Shown: positions 17,526-25,928 of the stretch, piece after piece
Position numbering within the stretch: the first letter of the stretch is position 1
How the letters are laid out: every line of letters starts with the position of its first letter
Source: Saccharibacter floricola DSM 15669
GTDB taxonomy: Bacteria; Pseudomonadota; Alphaproteobacteria; Acetobacterales; Acetobacteraceae
Direction: 5' to 3'
DNA length: 52,610 nucleotides
Assembly (NCBI RefSeq): GCF_000378165.1
Contig: NZ_KB899345.1
Coordinates: forward strand, 1 to 52,610
Notes under the pieces: model-generated
Databases searched by the model: none
The model's input: the letters and a program-made list of their open reading frames with translations, nothing else
Told to the model about the DNA's origin: nothing
Made by a program: the position numbers and the translations under genes

Positions 17526-18662
17526 TTACAGCTGCACTTTCCCACCCTGCCCATAGAAGGTACGGTCACAATCCACTAAGCACAGCCACGGCACCCAAAG
17601 GACATACCAGATTTCAGATGGCCCTTTAAGAGGGCATGCAATGTCTGTCATCACGACGAGCGCTATGAAGGAAAAGACTGCCATAACCTCCCAATCTCTG
17701 CGTTTGAGACAACGCACCATCGGCCATCCAAAAGCCAAGACAAGCAACAACTCTCCAACAAACCCATAGCTATAAAAAGTGCCTAGATAGAGATTATGCG
17801 CATGCGCAAACAATTGACCATCAACAGCGACACGCACCGGTGCACCTTGGCCGTGGCCAATCCATGGTCTTTGCCAGCTCTGTCCCCATACTGTTTTCCA
17901 AATAAGGCGATGATAGCTATCGCCGCGCGCTACAGCGTCTTGCATAAAAGACGCAACCCGCCTCCACAGGATAACACCACTGACAAAAAGTGAGCCCCCG
18001 ACAAGAGTACATAAGCGCCAAAACCGGCCTTTCTGTGCTGTTACAGCCAGCAGCAATACCGCCACAGCAACAGCAACACACGGTGTGCGGCTCCCACTAA
18101 AGACCATAAAAGAAGGAAGGATCAGCAAAGCGGCTATCGTATCCGATGATGCTTTCTCGTTCTTTAGGAAAGACGCGCTTGCCCATAGAAAACATATCCC
18201 AGCGATAATCACGGCGGGCAATGTGGTGTGCAATACCCCAACCCCACCGGGCCTGTCTCTGCTCTCTAAGCCTAAAAGAAGTGTCAACAACGTCACGCCA
18301 GCATTGAGTGACATCCCAATGACACACACACGCTTGAGCTGATACGAGAAGTCTGGACGATCCCTTAATGCTAGCACGCCCCCCAACAGAAAAAGAGCTG
18401 TACACACGACATCAGCAATACCATGCCATGACGGGCTCCACGTGATACTCAGCAAGGCCCAAAGAACAAAAAGACCGCCCCCGAACGCTTCACGCGGGAC
18501 AACCAAGGCCCCACACGCTACACGGCCCATAAAAAGGGGAATAAAGAGGAGGTAAAAACATAAGGCCCATACCGGCAAAGACGGCATGACAAAACCGCTT
18601 GCGACAAAACCGAGCACAATGAAAGGCCAATATCGCGTGATCATAGAGAAAGCGCGTCCCAA
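17526..18662 (-). CDS. O-antigen ligase/polymerase family membrane protein
   Basis: A 378-residue inner-membrane protein with about ten hydrophobic spans from WPFIVLGFVASGFV to the C-terminus. The large loop carries the Wzy_C hallmarks: SGSRTPCVAVAVAVLL, WQRPWIGHGQGAP, and AHAHNLYLGTFYSYGFVGE with the conserved His. Family members attach O-antigen to lipid A core (WaaL) or polymerise repeat units (Wzy); sequence alone does not decide which. Its start overlaps the 3' end of the upstream glycosyltransferase gene by 22 bp, indicating one operon. Confidence 0.8.
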   Translation of the reverse strand: MGRAFSMITRYWPFIVLGFVASGFVMPSLPVWALCFYLLFIPLFMGRVACGALVVPREAFGGGLFVLWALLSITWSPSWHGIADVVCTALFLLGGVLALRDRPDFSYQLKRVCVIGMSLNAGVTLLTLLLGLESRDRPGGVGVLHTTLPAVIIAGICFLWASASFLKNEKASSDTIAALLILPSFMVFSGSRTPCVAVAVAVLLLAVTAQKGRFWRLCTLVGGSLFVSGVILWRRVASFMQDAVARGDSYHRLIWKTVWGQSWQRPWIGHGQGAPVRVAVDGQLFAHAHNLYLGTFYSYGFVGELLLVLAFGWPMVRCLKRRDWEVMAVFSFIALVVMTDIACPLKGPSEIWYVLWVPWLCLVDCDRTFYGQGGKVQL

Positions 18663-19708
18663 AACTCACGGTTCGTGCCATTTTCTCCCAAAGCATGATG
18701 AATAATATAATCAGCAATACGGCGCTCATTAAAAAGCTCATGATAACGCCGCCATCCCGCACGAGCGACGCGTTGCCGCTCTTTTGTATCATGATGATAA
18801 AAATCAATATGATCGACTAATTCACTAATAGAGCTAAAAAAAGCCATTTCATCGTCAGCAAAAAACTGATCATAACCTGTTTTACGTTCTATAAGAATTA
18901 ACTGACCTGAGCCAATCATGTGAGCTAGTCGATCGGAACTATACAAAGGATAGTCCGCACGTCGGCTAATATTCAGCCCCATCGCCGCATTCCCCAAACG
19001 CTCCGCATAGTCTGCCCCACTGCAATAAGGCTGTCCGCGCACTCCTGCATAAGAAAAACGGATAGTCTCTGGCGCATGCTCTTCCAACATGTGGCAAAAC
19101 GCATTCATTTCCCACGATGTGCCGCACACAATCCGTTGTCGTGCTGGATTGCCACACGCATAAAAGACATCAGCCTCTAGCTCACGTTTTTCATGAGCCC
19201 GCCCACGCTCAACAGACCAATCAACAGGGTTTGGTAAAAAACCGGCTTTACCCTTTGGCCCTATCAACTGCCTTACCATAGGCCCTGCTGTTGAAATAAA
19301 ACTTGCATCGACAACCTCATGTCGCGCCGCAAAGTCACGCGCATTCTCTTCCACAAAAAGAGCGTCGATGTTCCATTGTATGACCACTAAACCCGGGAGG
19401 GCTTGCTTAATGTCCGCAATAACGTCTGGTGGAATCATATAGCCATGACCCAACAAAAGGATATCAGGACGGCATGAGAGCATGAACTCTTTCAATGCAC
19501 GGCAAAGATGCCCTCTTCCCCACCGACGACTACGAAACCATCCACTTGCTCTAGCAACATCACGATAAGAAAAATTAATGACATGGTGGCCATTGCGAAT
19601 AAGACCATTCGTCAGCTTACCCCCTACGCTAAATTGGCTTGGAGCACGCTTCTTTAAACTAAAGAAAAAATCACCAACGTGAACAATCTTGAGGCTGCGT
19701 TGAATCAT
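18641..19708 (-). CDS. Glycosyltransferase, CgeB-like
   Basis: A 355-residue GT-B-type protein. The N-terminal Rossmann half starts SLKIVHVGDFFFSLKKR, with PDILLLGHGYMIPPDV. The C-terminal half reads DRLAHMIGSGQLILIERKTG and DDEMAFFSSISELVDHIDFY, the nucleotide-sugar side of CgeB/DUF3880-type proteins, and ends LFNERRIADYII. Relatives act in spore-coat, LPS and capsule assembly. First gene of the operon that continues with the ligase and the GT8-like trio; the gap to the divergent OPT gene carries the promoter. Confidence 0.75.
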   Translation of the reverse strand: MIQRSLKIVHVGDFFFSLKKRAPSQFSVGGKLTNGLIRNGHHVINFSYRDVARASGWFRSRRWGRGHLCRALKEFMLSCRPDILLLGHGYMIPPDVIADIKQALPGLVVIQWNIDALFVEENARDFAARHEVVDASFISTAGPMVRQLIGPKGKAGFLPNPVDWSVERGRAHEKRELEADVFYACGNPARQRIVCGTSWEMNAFCHMLEEHAPETIRFSYAGVRGQPYCSGADYAERLGNAAMGLNISRRADYPLYSSDRLAHMIGSGQLILIERKTGYDQFFADDEMAFFSSISELVDHIDFYHHDTKERQRVARAGWRRYHELFNERRIADYIIHHALGENGTNREFWDALSL

Positions 19709-19912
19709 ACTCTTGAACTAGGCCCATAAGCTGTCCTGACACAATAGGCAGCTCTCAGTTTCCTCTTCTCCCCAACCATCCTGTATCGTCTCATATTTCT
19801 GCTCACTTAGAGGGACAGAAGAGAAAGCACTCCTTATAATGTTGACACATCGCAATAAAAAGAACACATCTCAACAATTGACAGGACGACGCTGATAGGG
19901 AACGAACGCAAC

Positions 19913-21826
19913 ATGCCTTATAGACATCTTCACACAGCGTCTCCCAAAGAACTTACCATACGTGGCATTCTCCTCGGTGCCCTTATTACAGTCATCTTTA
20001 CCGCAGCCAATGTTTATTTGGGCCTCAAACTTGGCCTCACTTTCGCCTCGTCTATTCCCGCCGCTATTATCTCCATGGCCGTTTTGCGCCTTTTAGGCCG
20101 TAGCTCCGTGTTGGAAAATAATATGGTTCAAACGCAGGCCTCCGCAGCAGGTACTTTATCGTGTGTATTTGCCGCTCTTCCCGGGCTTGTGTTGGTCGGC
20201 TGGTGGCAATCTTTCCCCTATATTCCTACCGTTATTTTGACGATGGCTGGCGGAATGACGGGCGTTCTGTTCACCATTCCTTTACGACGCGCGCTCGTCA
20301 CAGAGTCCCAACTCCCCTACCCAGAAGGCACAGCATGCGCAGAAATTTTACATGCGTCTTCCCCTGAAGGAGATCGTAACCAACTGCGTCTTCTCGGTAT
20401 CGGCAGCCTTGTGTCAGCCTGTGCCAGCTTCGCAACCTCAGGCCTCAACCTTCTTGCAGGGAGCGTCTCTTATGCGACGCGTTTAGGCTCGTCAGTCTTT
20501 AGTATCAGCGGGTCTTTTTCCTTCGCCCTCTTGGGCACGGGTTATCTCGTTGGTCTTTCCGGCGGGATTGCCATGCTACTCGGTGTGTTACTGGCATGGG
20601 ACGTTCTTGTCCCACTCTTTGGCGCCTTATCCCCATCAACTCATCCCTTGCAAGATGCGCCTCTTCTATGGGCTCATAAGGTACGCTTTATCGGTGCCGG
20701 CGTCATTGCCATTGCTTCCTTGTGGACACTTCTCCGCCTTAGTCGCCCTGTTGTCCGTGGTGTGCGCACAGCTTTCTCAGCCTCTCTTCGAGCACTCAGT
20801 GATGAAACAGATCGTGATCTCTCGCCTCGCACCATTATCATTTTAGGCTTAATTCTTACCGCCCTGCTCGCTATTATTTTCGGATGGTTTCTGCTTCCTG
20901 CCGGATTAGGATGGCACAGCATCCTTCTCATGACATCACTCGGCGTTTTCCTCTGTCTGACACTTGGGTTTATCGTCGCCAGCGCTTGCGGCTATATGGC
21001 CGGGATTGTTGGGTCTTCATCATCTCCCATTTCAGGCATTGGCATCATTGCCATTATGAGCATCGGACTTATTTTTTGCGCCCTTGAGACCACGCATTTG
21101 CTCACCCCTGCCCAGCGCCCAATGGCCATTGGCTTTAGTTTGTTTATTCTCTCAGCCATTACAGCATCAGCAGCTGTCTCCAACGATAATTTACAAGACC
21201 TCAAAACTGGGCAGCTTCTCGGAGCCACACCATGGAAACAAGAGATTGCCCTTCTTATCGGTTGCGGCGTCGGTGCTCTCGTTATCCCTTGGCTATTAAA
21301 TATTATCTATAATGCCTACGGCCTTGCCGGTCATATGCCTCACCCTGGGATGAATCCTGCCCAAGCACTCCCCGCCCCACAACCCGCTTTAATGGCTGCC
21401 TTAGCACAGGGTATCATCAACCATAGCTTAGACTGGACGATGTTAGAAATTGGGGCTCTTCTGGGGTGCTTCCTCATCATAGCTGACACACTATCCCGTC
21501 GTTTTAACGCCCCCCTCCCCCCGCTTGCTCTGGGAATGGGGCTCTATCTCCCTCCGGATGTCTCGGTGATCGTTGCCGTAGGAGCCATCCTTGGGCGTAT
21601 TCTTCATCATGGGAGCAAAAAACGTGGCACGATGATTGCGTCTGGTTTTATTGTTGGGGAAAGCGTTATGGGCGTCCTGTTGGCAGGGATCAGCAGTGCA
21701 AGCGGACATACCGACACACTCAGCCTCTCCCTGCCCTCATGGCTCCAAACGAGCCTTGGCATTGTTGTCTTTATCAGTGTTCTTGGGTGGTTTTCCCGCC
21801 AAGTGATGCGGTCGTCCCCTCACTGA
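19913..21826 (+). CDS. OPT-family oligopeptide transporter
   Basis: A 637-residue polytopic membrane protein with about 14-16 spans. Family signatures are the N-terminal ELTIRGILLGALITVIFTAA, NVYLGLKLGLTFASSIPAAI, NNMVQTQASAAGTL, and QLPYPEGTACAEIL, characteristic of the OPT superfamily branch that carries small peptides or metal-chelate compounds. A poorly hydrophobic patch, RALSDETDRDLSPR, forms the central loop. It is divergent from the polysaccharide operon with about 200 bp between them, and has no evident partner. Substrate unknown. Confidence 0.9.
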   Translation: MPYRHLHTASPKELTIRGILLGALITVIFTAANVYLGLKLGLTFASSIPAAIISMAVLRLLGRSSVLENNMVQTQASAAGTLSCVFAALPGLVLVGWWQSFPYIPTVILTMAGGMTGVLFTIPLRRALVTESQLPYPEGTACAEILHASSPEGDRNQLRLLGIGSLVSACASFATSGLNLLAGSVSYATRLGSSVFSISGSFSFALLGTGYLVGLSGGIAMLLGVLLAWDVLVPLFGALSPSTHPLQDAPLLWAHKVRFIGAGVIAIASLWTLLRLSRPVVRGVRTAFSASLRALSDETDRDLSPRTIIILGLILTALLAIIFGWFLLPAGLGWHSILLMTSLGVFLCLTLGFIVASACGYMAGIVGSSSSPISGIGIIAIMSIGLIFCALETTHLLTPAQRPMAIGFSLFILSAITASAAVSNDNLQDLKTGQLLGATPWKQEIALLIGCGVGALVIPWLLNIIYNAYGLAGHMPHPGMNPAQALPAPQPALMAALAQGIINHSLDWTMLEIGALLGCFLIIADTLSRRFNAPLPPLALGMGLYLPPDVSVIVAVGAILGRILHHGSKKRGTMIASGFIVGESVMGVLLAGISSASGHTDTLSLSLPSWLQTSLGIVVFISVLGWFSRQVMRSSPH

Positions 21827-21835
21827 GAGTGAGGG
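21817..21835. repeat. 8-bp perfect inverted repeat over the OPT stop codon
   Basis: CCCTCACT and AGTGAGGG flank GAG, and the TGA stop is inside the stem. It lies between converging genes and could act as a two-way transcription end, although no T-run follows on either side. Confidence 0.35.
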
Positions 21836-21845
21836 AAAGCATCCT

Positions 21846-22451
21846 TTAGTCTTTCCACCATTGGATAGGCTCTTGCTCTTCTACCACGTTCGCTTCTTTT
21901 ACAGCAGTCTGTATTTTCTTACGCTTCTGGTTTTGACGACGAACAATCGTTTTTTCGTGCTCTCTCGCATGGTGCAACTCAGCTTTAACACGCAATGTTT
22001 CTTCTTGCTGAGCCTCAAGAGCCTTTTTCTGTTCATCAACCTGAAGACGATAATGCGCTAAACGGGTCTCGAAACTCTGCAGACGTTGTTTTAACGCTTC
22101 TGTCTCCGCTTCCGCGTCGTGGTAGCGGCGTTTTTCTGCACGCAACTCACGTCGTAACTGCTCCGCATCATTTTGCTCATCTAACGTTGCAGTGCCACCC
22201 TGACGATTGTCTCGGAAAAACTGCCGACTCTGCGCCTTACGACCTTGTGCTGCATGTTCTACAATGACGTGATTACCACCAGAAAAGCGGCGCCTACGCC
22301 CAAAAGCTGCATTCCCTCTTGTTGGCTCATGTGGACGCGCTGATGATGTCATTCTGGAATCATCATGACGTGGAGAATCGCCATCACTTGCCCCAAGACG
22401 AGAAAGAGCCTGACGAAGAGAATCTTCAGTTAAGTGCGGATCTTCTTGCAT
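21846..22451 (-). CDS. Coiled-coil protein of unknown function
   Basis: A 201-residue highly charged protein. The first half is low complexity and Arg-rich (AFGRRRRFSGGNHVIVEHAA). The second half, from about residue 90, is a long predicted coiled coil (AEKRRYHDAEAETEALKQRL, then LRVKAELHHAREHEK). It ends in a short acidic and Trp-containing tail, EPIQWWKD. No signal or membrane segment. The basic stretch and coiled coil suggest nucleic-acid or ribosome association, which is inference. The gene converges on the OPT gene and is transcribed alone. Confidence 0.65.
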   Translation of the reverse strand: MQEDPHLTEDSLRQALSRLGASDGDSPRHDDSRMTSSARPHEPTRGNAAFGRRRRFSGGNHVIVEHAAQGRKAQSRQFFRDNRQGGTATLDEQNDAEQLRRELRAEKRRYHDAEAETEALKQRLQSFETRLAHYRLQVDEQKKALEAQQEETLRVKAELHHAREHEKTIVRRQNQKRKKIQTAVKEANVVEEQEPIQWWKD

Positions 22452-22713
22452 ACGTAAAATTCTACAATCGTACTATCTAAATCAACTACCCAAACTTCTC
22501 GAACCCACAGCTGGTCACGCATTACCGTAACCTTTCTAGCAGAGCCCTAAAGAAGCTACTGGCAGAAGCATGCCTGTCATCCCACGATTAAGGCAGGCCC
22601 TGCCATATTGTCGGACATGTTGCTACTCTATTTTTATCCCCATGTCACCCTAAAGGGTAACACTAACACAGACATTAATTGTGAATAATCACGCCCCTTC
22701 ACAAAGAAGTTAT
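22452..22713. other. Gap between the coiled-coil and lipoprotein genes
   Basis: 262 bp without a recognised gene. It holds a short palindrome, GGCAGGCCCTGCC (22592-22604). It should contain the promoter of the coiled-coil gene and the end of the lipoprotein transcript. Confidence 0.4.
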
Positions 22714-23280
22714 TTAATATCTCACGAGATCACGGGCTTTTTTTTGCATTTCCTGCCCAATCTGTAACGCTGATCCTGCAAGATTTTTTACATCCGCTGT
22801 ACTTCCTTTCTTTTGCAAGCTTTCTATTTTTCGATAATCGTTCGCAACAAAAGAACGCGAGATTACTTGCAAAAAGGCATGGTCAAACGCTCGCCCATAA
22901 AGGTGAGAAAGACGCTTCGCTGAGTTCTGATCTTCCATACTCAAAGAAGACGGAAGTGTTACATGTAAAGGCTGAATTAACTTTGTGATCGCATCTTGAT
23001 GCTTTTTATAAGAATCAGAAAGCTGACTTGAAAACTGCTTCACAAGGTCACGTTCGCTGTGGCTTGGCACTAATGCCACTAATGTTTGAATGAAAAGAGC
23101 ACGCTCATTCATCACTTGAATCGCTGGGAAATCCTCGCTGCTTATAGGGGGTACAGCAGGGCTAACCGGGCCCTTTGGAAGGGGGGGAGCTGGAGGCGCA
23201 TCCGGGGCAAGCACGGTATCACACCCTCCAAGCGTTAACACCAACCCACCTAACACACTGTACTTGGCCAGCTTTGTCAT
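22714..23280 (-). CDS. Putative lipoprotein
   Basis: A 188-residue secreted lipoprotein: MTKLAKYSVLGGLVLTLGGC ends in a lipobox with Cys 20, followed by a Pro-rich linker (APPAPPLPKGPVSPAVPP). The remainder is helical and charged (LVKQFSSQLSDSYKKHQDAI, RKIESLQKKGSTADV) and ends KKARDLVRY. It resembles short-family periplasmic proteins with a DUF4142-like helical bundle, but the match is too weak to assert. It is divergent from the DUF423 gene with 51 bp between starts. Confidence 0.7.
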   Translation of the reverse strand: MTKLAKYSVLGGLVLTLGGCDTVLAPDAPPAPPLPKGPVSPAVPPISSEDFPAIQVMNERALFIQTLVALVPSHSERDLVKQFSSQLSDSYKKHQDAITKLIQPLHVTLPSSLSMEDQNSAKRLSHLYGRAFDHAFLQVISRSFVANDYRKIESLQKKGSTADVKNLAGSALQIGQEMQKKARDLVRY

Positions 23281-23331
23281 AAATTCTATTCTTCCTTCTC
23301 TCTATAGCTGCTCTTTTTAAAAGGTGATCTT

Positions 23332-23781
23332 ATGCAGCCCTCTTATATGAAACACAGCCCCACAAGCTCGCCCTCGTCTTCCTCACTCCATACCAGCCTT
23401 ATATTAAGAGCCTGTTTCGCTACAGCCGCTCTTATGAGTGGGATCAGTGTTGCTCTCCAAGCTATAGCTGCTCATTTGCCGGAGGCCGCATTCTCCCCTC
23501 CTCATGGGCGTGATATGGTTCATATGGCAGCAAACATCGCTTTATGGCACGGGATTGCACTTTGTGCCCTCACAATTGGAGCCCCTTATTTACACCCATT
23601 ACGCACACGCCTTGCTTGTGTAGGAATGATGCTTGGCACACTGCTTTTTAGCATTTCGGTAACTCTGTATGGCCTTCACATAACAAGCAGCGCCCCACCA
23701 GCTCCTTTTGGAGGTTCTCTCCTTATTCTGTCATGGCTCTTAGTGGCAAGTGCTCCCTTTCAACGCCGCTCCTCATCTTAA
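23332..23781 (+). CDS. DUF423-family membrane protein
   Basis: A 149-residue protein with four hydrophobic spans: ILRACFATAALMSGISVAL, IALWHGIALCALTIGAPY, LACVGMMLGTLLFSISVTL and FGGSLLILSWLLVASAP. The pattern (GISVALQAIAAH, H-G-I-A-L, LLFSISVTLYGL, PPAPFGGSLLILSW) matches the DUF423/YgdD family of inner-membrane proteins of unknown role. AAGGTG lies six bases before the ATG. Its stop codon overlaps the stop of the converging gene. Confidence 0.8.
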   Translation: MQPSYMKHSPTSSPSSSSLHTSLILRACFATAALMSGISVALQAIAAHLPEAAFSPPHGRDMVHMAANIALWHGIALCALTIGAPYLHPLRTRLACVGMMLGTLLFSISVTLYGLHITSSAPPAPFGGSLLILSWLLVASAPFQRRSSS

Positions 23782-24110
23782 GAGTTTTTTTTCCAACGCG
23801 CCCATCCCCAGAGCATCCCCATTTGTAGGGCAAAAGCGAGTAAAAAACAGACAACCACAATCGCACTCATGATCAGCTGTTCTCGCCCTAATGCGCTCGT
23901 AATATGGAAAAGAACATAAGCCCGCTGCCACAAAGCCGTCCCTGCTGCGTGTTGCACGATATGTGACACGGGTGCGCAAAAACGCACAAGTGCCATAAAC
24001 AGCAATGTAAGACCAATAAGGCCGGCTGTTCGCCCCAAGGTTGAAGCGATACTTACTTCATTTTTAGCAGAAATCGTGTTTTCGTTACGAGCCACACACT
24101 CTCCCTTCAT
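23778..24110 (-). CDS. Small hypothetical membrane protein
   Basis: About 110 residues with two or three hydrophobic spans (TAGLIGLTLLFMALVRFC and IMSAIVVVCFLLAFALQMGM) joined by a polar loop, and a basic C-terminus WARWKKNS. A GTG five codons downstream (24095) has a better ribosome-binding sequence (GGGAGAG) and would give MARNENTISAKNE as the start. It converges on the DUF423 gene with overlapping stop codons. No family recognised. Confidence 0.6.
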   Translation of the reverse strand: MKGECVARNENTISAKNEVSIASTLGRTAGLIGLTLLFMALVRFCAPVSHIVQHAAGTALWQRAYVLFHITSALGREQLIMSAIVVVCFLLAFALQMGMLWGWARWKKNS

Positions 24111-24197
24111 TCATCAAGCCATCAGGTGCCTAGACCATAACGGGCATTCGGGTACATATGAATAGGGTGACACTCTATTCCTGACGATAAGGTTTTT

Positions 24198-24704
24198 ATG
24201 CGTTTTTTCTCTTTTGCCGCCCTAGCCGGCTTTGCCGCTCTCTTCGCGCAGCCAGCTCACGCTACAGCTTCTGCGCCGCCTACCCTCCATAACAGCGCGA
24301 TAAAACCGGCCGCAGCACCTTATCCTGACGCATCCCTTGCTCCCATCCAAGTCCGTGAAGCTTTCATGACTGCACGGAAAACACATCGCCGTGTTCTTCT
24401 CGATTTTGGCGCTAATTGGTGCCCAGACTGTCGGATTCTCGCCGGCATTATGGCTTCGCCTGACGTTTCCTTTTGGCTAGAGAAGAACTTTGTTATCGTT
24501 CCCATCAATGTTGAACGCCTCACGGCCAATATGGACATCGCCCATCATTACAACGTTAACATTACAGCCATACCCACCGTACTCATGCTGACCAGTGATG
24601 GCCGTCTTCTCAATAAAGACGGAACCCTTTCCTTAGGCAACGCCCGCCGTATGTCTCCACAAGCCGTTGTTGATTTGATCGCTCAATGGAACGCACGGCC
24701 TTGA
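24198..24704 (+). CDS. Periplasmic thioredoxin-like protein
   Basis: A 168-residue secreted protein with a signal peptide (MRFFSFAALAGFAALFAQPA, cleavage probably after AHA). The thioredoxin_7-type fold follows, with active site CPDC in DFGANWCPDC. The cis-proline is in ITAIPTVLML. Such proteins reduce disulfides in the periplasm, in cytochrome c maturation or repair of oxidised proteins. DsbD-like electron supply is not visible nearby. Transcribed alone on the plus strand. Confidence 0.85.
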   Translation: MRFFSFAALAGFAALFAQPAHATASAPPTLHNSAIKPAAAPYPDASLAPIQVREAFMTARKTHRRVLLDFGANWCPDCRILAGIMASPDVSFWLEKNFVIVPINVERLTANMDIAHHYNVNITAIPTVLMLTSDGRLLNKDGTLSLGNARRMSPQAVVDLIAQWNARP

Positions 24705-24725
24705 CCCTTATGAGCGCTCTTAGCT

Positions 24726-25928
24726 TTATCGGATTCCCTGCACAAAGCGTTTAAGCCGCGTGCAGGCTTCCATCAGCTGTTCATCCGATGCGGCGAATGA
24801 CAGGCGCACATGCGGCCCTAAACCAAACGCAGAACCCGGCACAACGGCTAAATGTTCTTCTTCCAGCAAAGCTTCTGCAAAGGCGACATCACTGTCCAGC
24901 TTATACCCTGCTGCTGAACATTTCCCGATGAAAGACTTGATCCCCGGATACGCGTAAAAAGCACCCTCAGGCATTGCACATGTCAAACCCGGGATCGCAC
25001 GCAAAATTTCAACGACCTTATTGCGTCGTCGCTCATAGGTCGCCCGCATGGTTTCAACACCGTCCATGCCACCATATAGCGCTGCCTTGGCACCGCCCTG
25101 CGCTAAGGTGCAAATGCCTGATGTTATATTGCCCTGCACTTTAACCATCGCCCGGATCAACGCTTCAGGCCCGTACGCAAACCCAACACGCCACCCCGTC
25201 ATCGCATAGGCTTTACTCACACCATTGACGATAAGAATGCGATCCGCCAAGTCCGGCGCTACTTGCGCTAAAGAAAGATGTGTCCGCCCATCAAAGGTGA
25301 GATGCTCATACATCTCATCACACATAATCAAAACATGCGGCGCAGTACGTAAAACCTCAGCAATAGCCTCAAGGTCTTTGCGCTCTAAAATAGCTCCCGT
25401 TGGATTATTCGGGAAGTTGAGCACCAGCCAACGCGTTTTTGGCGTGATGGCTTGAGCTATATGAGCAGCATCAGGCCGGAAGCCGTCCTCTTCACGACAC
25501 ACAACATCAACGGGCACACCGCCAAACATCCGCGCGATGAGGGGGTAGCTCACCCAATAAGGCGACGGAACAATCACCTCATCCCCTTCTTCCAACGACG
25601 CCATGAAGGCGTTGAAAATGACCTGTTTGCCACCATTGGAGACCATGAGCTGCGAGAGCTTTGCCTCCAGCCCATTATCGCGCTTAAACTTATACGCAAT
25701 GGCCTCCAGTAAATCTTTTTGCCCAACAACCGGCGGATACCCTGTCCGCCCCTCTTCCACTTCACCAATCGCTCCGGTGAGCGCCTCAGCTGGCGATGGG
25801 AAATCAGGCTGTCCCAATGCAAGTGAGAGCACAGGTTTTCCCTGTGCTGCAAGCTCACGCGCTCGCGTCGCTACAGCAATCGTAGCGGGAGCTGGAAGAG
25901 ACGAAATCCGCGTTGCTGGACGAAACAT
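24726..25928 (-). CDS. Pyridoxal-phosphate aminotransferase, aspartate-type, paralogue 1
   Basis: A 400-residue fold-type I aminotransferase (class I/II). The PLP lysine is in NGVSKAYAMTGWRVGF. N-terminal signature ALGQPDFPSPAEALTGAI and the ring-stacking region NGGKQVIFNAF are present, with Arg for substrate carboxylate near the end (HVRLSFAAS). The pair with the upstream gene probably transaminates aspartate and related amino acids. Its ATG overlaps the TAA of the upstream paralogue as TAATG, so translation is coupled. The specific substrate cannot be told from sequence. Confidence 0.9.
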   Translation of the reverse strand: MFRPATRISSLPAPATIAVATRARELAAQGKPVLSLALGQPDFPSPAEALTGAIGEVEEGRTGYPPVVGQKDLLEAIAYKFKRDNGLEAKLSQLMVSNGGKQVIFNAFMASLEEGDEVIVPSPYWVSYPLIARMFGGVPVDVVCREEDGFRPDAAHIAQAITPKTRWLVLNFPNNPTGAILERKDLEAIAEVLRTAPHVLIMCDEMYEHLTFDGRTHLSLAQVAPDLADRILIVNGVSKAYAMTGWRVGFAYGPEALIRAMVKVQGNITSGICTLAQGGAKAALYGGMDGVETMRATYERRRNKVVEILRAIPGLTCAMPEGAFYAYPGIKSFIGKCSAAGYKLDSDVAFAEALLEEEHLAVVPGSAFGLGPHVRLSFAASDEQLMEACTRLKRFVQGIR

